DNA of 64,000 nt. Source: Anabaena lutea FACHB-196. GTDB lineage: Bacteria; Cyanobacteriota; Cyanobacteriia; Cyanobacteriales; Nostocaceae. The stretch is from contig NZ_JACJST010000014.1 of the NCBI RefSeq assembly GCF_014698305.1, positions 104,693-168,692 of the forward strand, written 5' to 3'. The notes under the pieces were generated by a model. The model saw nothing but the letters and a program-made list of their open reading frames with translations, was not told the DNA's origin and did not search any database. This document shows positions 17,128-26,949 of the stretch, piece after piece (within the stretch, counting starts at the first letter, position 1; every line of letters starts with the position of its first letter). A program made the translations under genes and the position numbers.

Positions 17128-18384
17128 TCATAAATTTACAGTGCTTTTGCATAATCTCTTTAATGCTATTCCGAAATTAACAAATATAGCATATAAACCT
17201 AAAGGGTGTCTAAATATTAAAATTTGGATAACATTAAAAATTAAAAGGCTATTAAAAAAAATGCACTCATAATCATTGACAGATTTCCATGAATTTAAAA
17301 ATTGTTTTACGCAGAAAATGACTAAACCCAAATAAGCAAAAAAAGTGAGAAATCCAAAATCTTGAAATGCGGCTAAAAAATTGTGTATGTATGTACCCCT
17401 TCCACTATCTAGAGTTCGTTCTGAGTAATTACCAAAAATAGGGTTGTTGATTATATCTTTAATACCTGATGCATAGAAATCCATTCTCAAATCTAAAGAA
17501 CCATCTGAGCCTGTCTCTACTGCTGAAAGATTTCTATTCGACAATAAATTGTATTCTATCATCATATTATTGAAACTATCGGCAAACGTAGAAAATAAAA
17601 TTAGCGATGAAATTATGATAAATAATAAAATAAACTTTTTATTCCTCAATGTCACTAATAAGCAATAAAGCATATATGTACTAACTATAATAAAAGAAAA
17701 AAATGATGCTCTTGAACTATTGAAGAATAGAATAATAATAGATGAAACCAATATTGAAAAGACCACTATTAACCGTACTAATTGATTAGTATATTTTGCA
17801 TTTCTCGAAAGAAAGCTAAATTTTGGCAATCCTTTTAAAGTTGATATTCTGGCAGTTATTGCTATTGATACAAGCGCAAATGTATCACCAATATATTGAT
17901 AAACGCCAGCGAATTTGGGATTATTTACACCATAAATAGATTGAAAATATATAGGGTCTATTTTAGAAATTATAAAATAGCTAATGATTGTCCATATGAT
18001 GAAAAGCAAGCTCGAAAAATATGGTTTTTGAGAAATTTGTACAAAGTTTATACTGAATGCAAGTGCCATAAAACAATATGATAAAGCAACTATATCGCTA
18101 TCTGAACCTGGAGTAGCAAAGTAACTATAACTAATTACTAAATTCATAAGAGTCCAAGAAAAAAAGGCAAATAAAAAGAATGAAAAAATGGGAAATAACT
18201 TAGATTTTGATTTAACTCTTAAAAAAAACAAAAATATTAGAATATTGGAGGCAAGAAGAGAAATTAAATAATAAATATTTCTTAATAGAAGGATACTTTC
18301 ATCTTCGTAGTAAAAATAAAAGGGGAGAAATATTATTATAAATAATAATACTAAGATGCTGAACAAGGAGTAAAAAATCTTCAT
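17128..18384 (-). CDS. Wzy-like O-antigen/exopolysaccharide polymerase
   Basis: A 418-residue, strongly hydrophobic protein with about eleven or twelve predicted membrane spans and a periplasmic loop between about residues 280 and 335. Loop features typical of Wzy/WaaL-type proteins are SSRASFF, DIINNPIFGNYSE and GTYIHNFLAAFQDFG. It would join lipid-linked repeat units in the periplasm. The DNA is markedly more AT-rich than in flanking enzyme genes, as is usual for serotype-determining polymerases. Assignment rests on topology, the IHN motif and the position among exopolysaccharide genes. Confidence 0.82.
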   Translation of the reverse strand: MKIFYSLFSILVLLFIIIFLPFYFYYEDESILLLRNIYYLISLLASNILIFLFFLRVKSKSKLFPIFSFFLFAFFSWTLMNLVISYSYFATPGSDSDIVALSYCFMALAFSINFVQISQKPYFSSLLFIIWTIISYFIISKIDPIYFQSIYGVNNPKFAGVYQYIGDTFALVSIAITARISTLKGLPKFSFLSRNAKYTNQLVRLIVVFSILVSSIIILFFNSSRASFFSFIIVSTYMLYCLLVTLRNKKFILLFIIISSLILFSTFADSFNNMMIEYNLLSNRNLSAVETGSDGSLDLRMDFYASGIKDIINNPIFGNYSERTLDSGRGTYIHNFLAAFQDFGFLTFFAYLGLVIFCVKQFLNSWKSVNDYECIFFNSLLIFNVIQILIFRHPLGLYAIFVNFGIALKRLCKSTVNL

Positions 18385-18529
18385 CTATTTTCAGAAAAAA
18401 TAAATTTATTCACTTGAAAAGTTCAAATCTAGAAAGCATATTCAAATATTTTCTTTAGAAAATAAATGAAGCTTGTATGTACTAACCGAATAAAATAGTC
18501 ATATAAAGTTATATTTTTTATCTATAACT

Positions 18530-20449
18530 CTATCCAAAATTTACAGCATATTTTTCAGCCCATCGAATCAAATTCAGCCAGCGCCATATACGGAAATTAA
18601 AAGGCTTGCGTCCTTCAATAACTGCTCGCCACTCCCTCTCTACGACATCAATTTTGAGTACAGGAATCGACGGTTTGCTATGTAGTACTTCTTCTACCCA
18701 AGGACTTAAAGCAGTTAACCAACTAAACTCAGGAGTAGCAAAACCAATCTTATCCCGGCGATTCAGAATTGTATCTGGAACAATGCCACGCATCGCCCTT
18801 CTAAATACAGCCTTACTAGTGCCATCAGGAGCAATAATATATTCTTCAGGTAAAGAGAACATAAAATTAACTAAAGTTGGCGTTAAAAAAGGAACGCGGC
18901 TTTCAATGGAAAAAGCCATAGAGTTACGATCCTCATAGCGTAATAGTGAAATCAAACTATTTTCAAGATCGTGTTTAAGTCGCTCCCAGAATACTTCTCG
19001 CTTGTAATTTTGTGTTGTGGAAGCAAGCATTACCCCCTGTTCAGTAAACCAAGTACTATTCAACCAAGATGGAGTAAAGCTTTTTCCCACTAAATCTCTA
19101 GCTGCACCTTGGAGATTTTCAGGTAATAAAAATCCTCCTCCAATTAGCAGTAGCTTCAGACTACTAATATTAGGCAAACTAGATGCTTTTTGTAGAAACT
19201 GAGTTGCTTTACCCAATTGTCCTTGACGAATCAATGAGGCTAATCGCGCACCTAAATAACCAGAATAACCTCCTAACATTTCATCCGCTCCCTGTCCATC
19301 GAGCATGACTTTAATTCCTGCCTCCTGAGCCAATCGAAATACTCGATTTTGGGCGTAAATACTAGTACTACCAAAGGGTTCATCTTGAACCTGGATCAGG
19401 TGATTTAAATCTTCTACTAATTGAGTCGGAGTCGGTTGAGTTGTGTGCATAATTGAGTTAGCAGCCTTGCTGACGATCTTCATCCACTGCTCTTCGCTCA
19501 CTTTGGGGTCATCTGCTAAGTAACTGAAGGTGTGTATTTCTAAATCTGGCTCTAAGTAGCGCATTGCCATGACAATGCTGGATGAGTCAATTCCTCCTGA
19601 AAGGGCTGCTCCCACTGCTACATCACTACGTAGGTGAAGTTTGACACTATTAAGAAATAGTTCCCGCAATTGTTCTGCCGCTTCTTCAAAGGAAATTTCT
19701 AAGCGTTGGTTGAGATTAACTTGCCAATAACGCACTGGATCAAATTTGTAGGGAGCGTCTAGAGAAAATTCTAGATAATGAGCGGCAGGCAATTGCCGAA
19801 TATCAGCTAAAAGGGTTTCTCCTCCTTGATCTGTTAGTCCAAGACACAGATAATCGTAGAGTCTTTGAGGATTGATTCGATGATTTAAACCTGGAAATTC
19901 TAGAAGAGCTTTGATTTCAGAAGCAAAGGCAAACCCATTATGCCAATGAGTATAGTAAAGGGGCTTGATACCAAAGAAGTCTCTAGCAATAAATATCGAA
20001 CGTTTCTGGGTATCCAGAATTGCAAAGGCGAACATTCCCACCAGCCTATTTAGTGCTTGATTTCCCCAATGAGCGTAAGCGGTGAGCAGAACTTCCGTGT
20101 CTGAATGAGAATGAAATGTGTGACCTAATGCCTTAAGTTCTGCTTGTAATTCTAAATAGTTATATATTTCCCCATTAAAAACAATCGCATAACGTCCGTC
20201 CGGCGTTACCATCGGTTGCCAACCAGCTTCGCTGAGGTCGAGAATGGAAAGACGACGGTGAACCAAGCCAACCAAACAGTTTTGCAATTCATCAGGATTG
20301 CGGGAAAGCTGTACGGGTGATTCTCCTGACCAACCTAAAAATCCAAAATCATCAGGACCACGAGTATATAAAGAACTACTCACACTTTTTAAGAGTTGTG
20401 AATCAATCTTTGAGCGGTCTAATTTTAATATTCCAGCAATTCCACACAT
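18530..20449 (-). CDS. AsnB-type glutamine-dependent amidotransferase (WbpS-like candidate)
   Basis: A 639-residue class II glutamine amidotransferase with a catalytic N-terminal Cys (MCGIAGILK), glutaminase motifs TRGPDDFGF, VGLVHRRLSILD and FNGEIYNYLELQ, and a synthetase domain with the PP-loop SGGIDSSSIVMAM. It resembles asparagine synthetase, but its place in an exopolysaccharide locus with a diacetamido-uronic-acid pathway fits homologues such as WbpS that amidate uronic acids in O-antigens. Another possibility is ordinary asparagine synthesis. Upstream is a deacetylase-like gene, downstream the polymerase. Confidence 0.88.
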   Translation of the reverse strand: MCGIAGILKLDRSKIDSQLLKSVSSSLYTRGPDDFGFLGWSGESPVQLSRNPDELQNCLVGLVHRRLSILDLSEAGWQPMVTPDGRYAIVFNGEIYNYLELQAELKALGHTFHSHSDTEVLLTAYAHWGNQALNRLVGMFAFAILDTQKRSIFIARDFFGIKPLYYTHWHNGFAFASEIKALLEFPGLNHRINPQRLYDYLCLGLTDQGGETLLADIRQLPAAHYLEFSLDAPYKFDPVRYWQVNLNQRLEISFEEAAEQLRELFLNSVKLHLRSDVAVGAALSGGIDSSSIVMAMRYLEPDLEIHTFSYLADDPKVSEEQWMKIVSKAANSIMHTTQPTPTQLVEDLNHLIQVQDEPFGSTSIYAQNRVFRLAQEAGIKVMLDGQGADEMLGGYSGYLGARLASLIRQGQLGKATQFLQKASSLPNISSLKLLLIGGGFLLPENLQGAARDLVGKSFTPSWLNSTWFTEQGVMLASTTQNYKREVFWERLKHDLENSLISLLRYEDRNSMAFSIESRVPFLTPTLVNFMFSLPEEYIIAPDGTSKAVFRRAMRGIVPDTILNRRDKIGFATPEFSWLTALSPWVEEVLHSKPSIPVLKIDVVEREWRAVIEGRKPFNFRIWRWLNLIRWAEKYAVNFG

Positions 20450-20493
20450 AATTTATTAGTTGTTACAAATTTATTTGATGAATTATAAATACT

Positions 20494-21894
20494 TTAGGCG
20501 GAAACCAATTGTTTATAAATCTCGACTTCGCGTTTGTCAATTAGACGATCATTGTGCCATAAAAGTGTAAAGTCTCCATTAAAAAAACGACAGTGCTGTT
20601 TATATTTCGCCATTTTCTGAAAAGTTGTCTCATCATCGAGATTAAGGTTCATAAAAAAATCATCAGTGATGGTACATTCCATAATAATTAGAGGACGTTC
20701 CCTAAGTTTTAAAGGCTGACGAGTATTAATGTTGAAAGTAGAAAATTCGTAGCAGACACCGCAGCGAAATCCTGCTACATCAGCAAAGGATAAAGTTGAG
20801 TCGTAGTCCAGTCCAGCATTTTCCCAGTTATTGAAAGTGTTTGGGGTTTTCCAGCGTAAGAAATGTTGCCGTCCTCCCCAATATTCTTGTTGAATACCTT
20901 CTTCAGCACAAACTTGCTTTAAGATTTCAAATTCTCTTTTGGTTTGTGCAGGATCTTTATATGTATTGTAGCTAGTATGTAAGCCAATTTCGTGACCACG
21001 TTGGTGAATCTTGCGGAGTAAACCACGAATTAAGGGATGATCCATACTGTAATCCCCATCAATTGTACCAGAACTATGGTCAGTAATAAAGTAGAAAGCA
21101 CTTTTGAGATTGTGCTTTTCGCTGATGTCCATAATCATGTCAAAGGTGTTACAGGGATCTGAATTAGAATTCCCTGCCTTAACCTGATTCCATTGCCAGA
21201 TGGTATTCAAGGCTTGCCCTGGATTACGACGCTTAATTAAGTCTCCTCCACACCGTCTAACTAAACTTGAAATGCCGGCAAATACATACTTGAACGGCTG
21301 ATCCACATCATGACTAACATAGGTTTGAAACTGGCGAGGTTTACGTTTTAATCCAGTCCAGAGATGTTTGAGACAAGCCCAGAGTATTTCCAAATATTCG
21401 TTGATAATAGGACGATCTAAGAATCCTTCCTGATAAGCTAAGGAGGCGGTAGCGGGAAAGCGATCATTTTGGTCACGTTCTGATTTTATAACTTCCTCAT
21501 AACGGGTTAGCATGAAGAAGGCAGAACCAAATATATCAAGACCCAAATAAATTGTCGATTCGGACTGGTGGAAAAAGTCGGGATTAGTTGGATCATCTCC
21601 ATAGATGACAGCAATCTGAGAATTGACTGTTATAGCATTCAGTTTAGTAGTATCTAGATTCCAAACTTTTAAGGGTTGTTTTGGTAAAGAAGCAGGTTGT
21701 AACCATTGTTCGGGTGAAGTGGTGAAAAGTCCATCAGCAATTAATAGTTCTCTATTATCATTGAGTGTAATCAGTAAATTGTCTCTATCGCTGACTTGAA
21801 TTTGGATGTCTAAACCTAAAAATTCAGTAAAAAATACCGCGAGAATATAGCGACGTTCGACTTCATGAGTTTTAGGAATTTGAACTGTAATCAT
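20494..21894 (-). CDS. polysaccharide-deacetylase-like protein
   Basis: About 466 residues. The N-terminal 200 residues match the extra domain seen before NodB-type deacetylase domains in exopolysaccharide loci. The C-terminal half has YVSHDVDQPF (metal/catalytic Asp motif), AFYFITD, and RGHEIGLHTSYNTY (the second metal-binding motif), then WGGRQHFLRW. It may remove acetyl groups from an amino sugar, or it may be a non-hydrolytic relative. Start at ATG 21894 (MITVQIPKTHEVERRY) is preferred; ATG 21909 is in frame. It lies between the ATP-grasp gene and the AsnB-like gene. Confidence 0.82.
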   Translation of the reverse strand: MITVQIPKTHEVERRYILAVFFTEFLGLDIQIQVSDRDNLLITLNDNRELLIADGLFTTSPEQWLQPASLPKQPLKVWNLDTTKLNAITVNSQIAVIYGDDPTNPDFFHQSESTIYLGLDIFGSAFFMLTRYEEVIKSERDQNDRFPATASLAYQEGFLDRPIINEYLEILWACLKHLWTGLKRKPRQFQTYVSHDVDQPFKYVFAGISSLVRRCGGDLIKRRNPGQALNTIWQWNQVKAGNSNSDPCNTFDMIMDISEKHNLKSAFYFITDHSSGTIDGDYSMDHPLIRGLLRKIHQRGHEIGLHTSYNTYKDPAQTKREFEILKQVCAEEGIQQEYWGGRQHFLRWKTPNTFNNWENAGLDYDSTLSFADVAGFRCGVCYEFSTFNINTRQPLKLRERPLIIMECTITDDFFMNLNLDDETTFQKMAKYKQHCRFFNGDFTLLWHNDRLIDKREVEIYKQLVSA

Positions 21895-21927
21895 AATGCC
21901 AAAATCCAAATAATTATGATATAAAAA

Positions 21928-22947
21928 TCAAAATAAATCTTCATTAAATTTTGTTTTTAAAACCTCATTAGATGCCCTTTTCAGTACAAACTTACACGCT
22001 GTGATTATATCTGGAGCCAGAAAAATAGGAACTTGATTATTGATTAAGTGAATATATTTTGCTAATGGTTGAAAATTCCCCTTCAAACAACTGACTATCA
22101 TACCTATAGTGTCTACCCATGCTATAGAGTTGTACTTACTGTAAGCTTGATTACGATCTTCACAAGTATCCAAATTCAAGTAACGCTTGATCAAGCCATT
22201 ATCGAAAAATTTAAAGAAGATGCCATGTTGCATCCAAAACCTGGGGTTTAACTCAAGCACATAATATATACCTTGACTTTCATCTAGATAATATTCCATT
22301 TCAAAGGAACCATCGTATTGAAGGTTTGACAAAATACTATAAGTTCTCTGAACTAAGGACTGGGGGTCAAGGATAGATTCAACAATTACCCCTCCAGCTA
22401 TTCTGTCGCTACTACCTACAGTTTTTCTGGTCACTAATGACAGATTTCTTTCCGGTTTCAAGTAATCAAAATAGCCGGAAACAGAAATATTGTTATGTAC
22501 AGGGTAATCTAAAAATTTTTGCAGGAAAAAATATTCCTTATCCCAGCCTTCTTCTCTAATTTTTTCAATCCTGAGATACAGTTCTTCCAAGTTGTAGCAT
22601 ACCCATCCTCTTGGTACTTTTATCCCATTTCTCCAAGAGTGTTTAGCCTTAAGGTACACAGGATATTCATGATAGTCTTCATCAATTTTATATGATGGCA
22701 CTGGCTTTTCATTTATAGAAATAATAAAATCATGAAAAGCTAGTTTATCATCAATTAATCCTTCACAAATTTTTGGCTTGTAAAAGTATTCATTATTTTT
22801 GTTATTCATGGCTTCCATTAAGCTGTTCTCTTCTGTAAAAAAGAGCCATTTTTTAGCCTTATTTCCATCTTTTCCTAAGCTAATGATAGCTTTATATATT
22901 GTCCAACCGTTTACGTATCGCGTACTTATGTTATTCAAGTTCATCAT
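21928..22947 (-). CDS. ATP-grasp carboxylate-amine ligase-like protein
   Basis: About 339 residues. The ATP-grasp fold is suggested by PVYLKAKHSWRNG (ATP-binding Lys), EYFFLQKFLDYP, VGSSDRIAGGVIVES, DGSFEMEYYLDE, and especially YYVLELNPRFWMQHG with the metal-binding Glu and Asn. Start ATG 22947 has AAGGA at good spacing; ATG 22992 is also in frame. The substrate is unknown. Sitting between a methyltransferase and a deacetylase-like gene in an exopolysaccharide locus, it might attach an amino acid or similar group to a sugar carboxylate. Confidence 0.75.
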   Translation of the reverse strand: MMNLNNISTRYVNGWTIYKAIISLGKDGNKAKKWLFFTEENSLMEAMNNKNNEYFYKPKICEGLIDDKLAFHDFIISINEKPVPSYKIDEDYHEYPVYLKAKHSWRNGIKVPRGWVCYNLEELYLRIEKIREEGWDKEYFFLQKFLDYPVHNNISVSGYFDYLKPERNLSLVTRKTVGSSDRIAGGVIVESILDPQSLVQRTYSILSNLQYDGSFEMEYYLDESQGIYYVLELNPRFWMQHGIFFKFFDNGLIKRYLNLDTCEDRNQAYSKYNSIAWVDTIGMIVSCLKGNFQPLAKYIHLINNQVPIFLAPDIITACKFVLKRASNEVLKTKFNEDLF

Positions 22948-23016
22948 CAAATTCCTTATTATGGATAACTCTAATATCTGCTCTAAAATCATGCTTACTA
23001 TTGAACTTGTGATTTC

Positions 23017-23763
23017 CTATTTATCTAGCTCTATTAAACAGGCTATTCTTTCAGTATCTTCCCACATTTGGGTCTGATATAATTTAAAAATTAAGTTGAG
23101 CAAAATTGTTTCGATGAAGGAGTTAATAAAAGGTAATTTAAATATCTTAGATAGATATGAATCAACTCCAAATCTCCCAAAACTACCAAATTTTAAAATA
23201 ATTACTTTTTTTATTTTTAATGATAGATTAAATATTAATTCTTCTAACTCAATAGGATCAAAAAATCTAATATCATAAAGTTTGTCTTCATTTGATAGCT
23301 TTTTAAATTCAGATACAAGCTTTGAGTTTAATCTATTATGTACCAAGATTAAAATGTATTTTCTGGTGACTCTCTCCTGTTCTTTCAGCAAATCAAACAC
23401 ATCTTGATTATTATGAAAATATATAAAAAATCCATTGTGATAAACCAAATCAAAACTATTATCATCAAAAGGTAAATTAAAAGCATCTGCAATCTGATAG
23501 TTTAAGTTTTCAAGATGTCCAAACCTGTGCTGTAAATAAGCAATTGTTTTGTCATCAAAATCAGAAGCAGTACTTTTGTATCCTTCGTTGGCTAGGTAGA
23601 TACTATCACGACTACTACCGCAGGCGATTTCAAGGGTGCTGCTGATTTTATTTCTTAGTAGGGTTTTGATAAAAAAACCAGTTCTAGGAATTGTCTTCAA
23701 ATAGTTTTCTATGTGTTTTAACCAAGCCTCTTCCCAAAAATTTTTGTTCTGTAATTGACTCAT
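23017..23763 (-). CDS. class I SAM-dependent methyltransferase
   Basis: A 248-residue Rossmann methyltransferase. Motif I reads LEIACGSSRDSIYLANEGY (about residues 43-61), followed by the acidic TASDFDDKTI, AFNLPFDDNSFDLVYHNG and a post-motif region EQERVTRKYILILVHNR. Low GC and position in the exopolysaccharide cluster suggest it methylates a sugar or a modification precursor. Acceptor unknown. Confidence 0.85.
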   Translation of the reverse strand: MSQLQNKNFWEEAWLKHIENYLKTIPRTGFFIKTLLRNKISSTLEIACGSSRDSIYLANEGYKSTASDFDDKTIAYLQHRFGHLENLNYQIADAFNLPFDDNSFDLVYHNGFFIYFHNNQDVFDLLKEQERVTRKYILILVHNRLNSKLVSEFKKLSNEDKLYDIRFFDPIELEELIFNLSLKIKKVIILKFGSFGRFGVDSYLSKIFKLPFINSFIETILLNLIFKLYQTQMWEDTERIACLIELDK

Positions 23764-23873
23764 ATTTTTCCTAAATCATGTGAATATATTAGAATCGATT
23801 TTTTATATCGAACTTAGGTTTGGTCAGTACTTTAAGCAGTAGAACTTGAGCCTTTGTTCTTGTAATCGAACTC

Positions 23874-25175
23874 TTAGCTGGGTTGAGTAAATTTTTCTCC
23901 TCTGCTGTACTTTAATGTCACGAAATATTCAGTGGTATAATGAATAATTTTTACTCCGACAAGACACCATAAGAATGAGGTCATCCCCAAGTTAAAGTTG
24001 ACAAAAATCAGCCCTAGCAAAATATTCGATATTAAGTTTGAAAAGTGCCATAAGAATATATACTTTGTTGCCCCAACTATCACGGCTCCTCTATCTATAG
24101 GGGTGATAACAAAGGAGAAAAAACTAGCAATTGCAAAAATTGATGCATACTCACCAGATGTTTTCCATGTCTGACCAAAGACAAGAGAAAAAATCTGAGG
24201 AGAGAAGAAGACTAAAGTCGAATAAATGGGTAAAGCGATTAAGAAAGTTTTCTTGACAGTTGTCTGCAATAAAGAGTTGAACTTCCCGTCGCGCCAATAA
24301 TGTTCTGTGGCTTCTCGACGAAAAACTTCCCCTATAGCATTAGCAATAATTGTACCAGGTAGACTAATAAATCTAACAGCAAGAGAATAGAAACCCAGAG
24401 TGTCAGTTCCAAATAAGCGAGAAATAAATAAGGTCGGGGCTTGGAAATGAACCATGCCAATGAAGTGAGATAGAGTCAAGTGCTTTGGGAATTTATCATA
24501 TAACTTAGCTTGACTCTTCATGTTTTTTAGGGAAATAAACCTAAGAATTGATCGTTCTTCTCGCAAAATTTGAAATCCCAGCAATCCAGTAGCTAATGCC
24601 TGAGCCAAGAGACTACCTAGTATTAGTCCAAAAAGACCTAAACCTATCCATCCTAACCAAATACTTACTAAAGCCATAGAAGCTGATTGGAGCATTCTGG
24701 ATAATGCCAAGCGTTTATACTGCTTCTTTCGATTTGACCAATAGTTAAAAGATTGATAGGTACTTGATAAAACCACTTGTAGTGGGATCAAATATAGCCA
24801 AACTGAAATATTAGAATTCCCTATAAGTTTGGCAATTTGTGTGTTAGATAGCCATATCAACAGAAGCAGCCCGATGCATACAGAGTTTGCAATCACAACA
24901 CATAAAGCCACCAAATTGATTGAGTCTTCATCTTTCTTAGGAAGCATAATCGCTAGTTCATAACGACCTGTTGCGACTTCCGCAAACACTCCACTAATAG
25001 CTTGTAGTAGAGCAAATGCACCGAACTCTTCAGGCATATAAATCTTTGTCAGGACAGGAGCGCTGCCAACGGTAATTACCTGTGCAAGTGTTGTTCCCGT
25101 CATGAGAGTTATGACGTGACGGGCAAAACCACTAGTGGGTATTTTTTTTCGGATTTTTTCAAGGATCTTGATCAC
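23874..25175 (-). CDS. Wzx-like oligosaccharide flippase
   Basis: A 433-residue integral membrane protein of the polysaccharide transporter (MATE-like) superfamily. It has about twelve spans and the N-terminal signature LMTGTTLAQVITVGSAPVLTK followed by YMPEEFGAFALLQAI. It would move undecaprenyl-linked repeat units across the inner membrane. The start is GTG 25175, overlapping the stop of the upstream aminotransferase by one base (TAGTG), which implies translational coupling. Confidence 0.9.
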   Translation of the reverse strand: MIKILEKIRKKIPTSGFARHVITLMTGTTLAQVITVGSAPVLTKIYMPEEFGAFALLQAISGVFAEVATGRYELAIMLPKKDEDSINLVALCVVIANSVCIGLLLLIWLSNTQIAKLIGNSNISVWLYLIPLQVVLSSTYQSFNYWSNRKKQYKRLALSRMLQSASMALVSIWLGWIGLGLFGLILGSLLAQALATGLLGFQILREERSILRFISLKNMKSQAKLYDKFPKHLTLSHFIGMVHFQAPTLFISRLFGTDTLGFYSLAVRFISLPGTIIANAIGEVFRREATEHYWRDGKFNSLLQTTVKKTFLIALPIYSTLVFFSPQIFSLVFGQTWKTSGEYASIFAIASFFSFVITPIDRGAVIVGATKYIFLWHFSNLISNILLGLIFVNFNLGMTSFLWCLVGVKIIHYTTEYFVTLKYSRGEKFTQPS

Positions 25176-26314
25176 TAGATTGCTGCTTCCAAAGTTTTAA
25201 GCTGAGTTGTTCTAACTAAAGAATCTGCAATATAAATTTGGGTTTGACGCTCTAACTCTGCCCAAATCGGCAGACTTAACACTTCTTTTGACAGTTGAAT
25301 GCTCACAGAATTTACCGGATATTGACCCTTGTAAACTGGCAATTGGTCTTGCGGTATTGGATAATAAATCATCGTGCTAATATCCTGTGAGGCAAGATAT
25401 TGCTGTACTTGCTCGCGTTTCCCATCAATGACGCGAATAGTATATTGGTGGAACACATGACCATCAGCCAATTCTGGCGTAATTATCCCTGGCACATCTG
25501 CCAGTAATTCGTTATAAATTTCTGCTACCTTGCGCCTACCATCATTCCAAGCATCAATATGAGGTAATTTCACCCTTAAAATTGCGGCTTGCAGGGTATC
25601 CAAGCGAGAATTATAACCAAGCATTTCATTGTGATACTTTTTCTTGGCTCCATGCACCCGTAAAGCTTTAGCTAACTCTGCCACTTGGTCATTGTTGGTA
25701 GCAATCAAACCGCCATCACCGTAAGCTCCCAAGTTTTTGGAAGGGAAAAATGAAAAAGCACCAACATTACCTATTGTACCAGTAAATTTACTGTTGAAAT
25801 CAGAACTTGCTTCGTAATAACGCGCACCAAAAGATTGGGCGCAGTCTTCAATTACCTTTAGTTCATACTCCAGGGCAATATCCATAATTTGCCCCATTGC
25901 TGCCGGACAACCATAAAGGTGAACTGGCATAATTGCCTTGGTAGATGGTGTAATTTTGGCTTTAATTTCTTCTGGATTGATATTAAAGCTTTTTGGATTA
26001 ATATCAGCAAATACTGGCTTTGCTCCGACATTACCAATTGATTCTGCGGTAGCAAAAAAGGAAAATGGAGTGGTGATTACCTCATCTCCTTCACCAATGC
26101 CCAAAGCTTTCAAACCAATTACTAAGGCATCAGTTCCAGAATTTACACTAATGGCGTGTTTAACTTCCAGGTATTCGGCTACTTCTTGCTCAAATAGCTT
26201 CACATCTGGCCCCATGATAAATGCACCTGATTCAAGTACGCGATTTATTGCTTCTTGAATATCTGCCCTGATGCTTTCATATTGGGGTTTTAAGTCTAGT
26301 ACAGGAATTTTCAT
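25175..26314 (-). CDS. DegT/DnrJ/EryC1/StrS aminotransferase (WbpE-like)
   Basis: A 379-residue PLP sugar aminotransferase. Motifs are MGPDVKLFEQEVAEYL, VNSGTDALVIGLKALG, VHLYGCPA, EDCAQSFGA and the PLP-lysine region FSFFPSKNLGAYGDGG (Lys193). With the neighbouring 6-dehydrogenase, 3-dehydrogenase and acetyltransferase, it matches WbpE/WlbC, which aminates C3 of UDP-3-keto-GlcNAcA. It is third of four steps toward UDP-2,3-diacetamido-2,3-dideoxy-glucuronic acid. The step assignment relies on gene context; the family assignment is firm. Confidence 0.92.
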   Translation of the reverse strand: MKIPVLDLKPQYESIRADIQEAINRVLESGAFIMGPDVKLFEQEVAEYLEVKHAISVNSGTDALVIGLKALGIGEGDEVITTPFSFFATAESIGNVGAKPVFADINPKSFNINPEEIKAKITPSTKAIMPVHLYGCPAAMGQIMDIALEYELKVIEDCAQSFGARYYEASSDFNSKFTGTIGNVGAFSFFPSKNLGAYGDGGLIATNNDQVAELAKALRVHGAKKKYHNEMLGYNSRLDTLQAAILRVKLPHIDAWNDGRRKVAEIYNELLADVPGIITPELADGHVFHQYTIRVIDGKREQVQQYLASQDISTMIYYPIPQDQLPVYKGQYPVNSVSIQLSKEVLSLPIWAELERQTQIYIADSLVRTTQLKTLEAAI

Positions 26315-26367
26315 CAGCTTCTACAAACCAAATTTATTTGTAAGCGGACTGGAAATAGATTTAAATA

Positions 26368-26949
26368 TCAAGAAACTTTTATCACTTCTTGATCAGAAAC
26401 TTGCTGATACTTAGCACCGATGGAGTCAATAGCATAACCATGTTCATCAAATTCCAGAACATCGCCATAGGCACTCATCCAGCCAATAATTTGTGCAGGA
26501 ACTCCTGCTACCATTGCATAAGCTGGAACATCCTTGATCACAACTGCACCAGCAGCAACAAAGGCACATTCATATAAAGTTATGCCACAGACAATGGTTG
26601 CATTTGCCCCAATACTTGCGCCTCGCTTGACCAATGTTTTCTGATAATGGTCGCTGGTATTGCGAGGATACTCACAACGAGGGGTTTTGATGTTGGTAAA
26701 CACCATACTCGGTCCACAGAAGACGTAATCTTCCAGAATTACCCCCTCGTAAAGAGAAACATTATTCTGAATTTTGCAGTAATCGCCAATAATCACATTA
26801 TTTGCAACTAAAACATTTTGCCCAAAGGAGCAGTTGCGTCCTATCTTCGCTTGACTACAGACGTGGGAAAAGTGCCAAATCTTCGTCCCTTGACCAATTT
26901 CAGCCCCTTCATCCACATAAGCTGACTCGTGGATAAAATAGTTAGTCAT
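26368..26949 (-). CDS. hexapeptide N-acetyltransferase (WbpD/WlbB-like)
   Basis: A 193-residue left-handed beta-helix acyltransferase with repeated hexapeptides (AEIGQGTKIWHF, AKIGRNCSFGQNVLV, VIIGDYCKIQNNVSL, GASIGANATIVCG) and the trimer-type ending VPAYAMVAGVPAQIIGW. The N-terminal IHESAYVDEGAEIGQGTKIWHF is typical of WbpD/WlbB, which acetylates the 3-amino group of UDP-GlcNAc3NA. The start overlaps the upstream dehydrogenase by 8 bp, so the two are translated together. Confidence 0.92.
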   Translation of the reverse strand: MTNYFIHESAYVDEGAEIGQGTKIWHFSHVCSQAKIGRNCSFGQNVLVANNVIIGDYCKIQNNVSLYEGVILEDYVFCGPSMVFTNIKTPRCEYPRNTSDHYQKTLVKRGASIGANATIVCGITLYECAFVAAGAVVIKDVPAYAMVAGVPAQIIGWMSAYGDVLEFDEHGYAIDSIGAKYQQVSDQEVIKVS

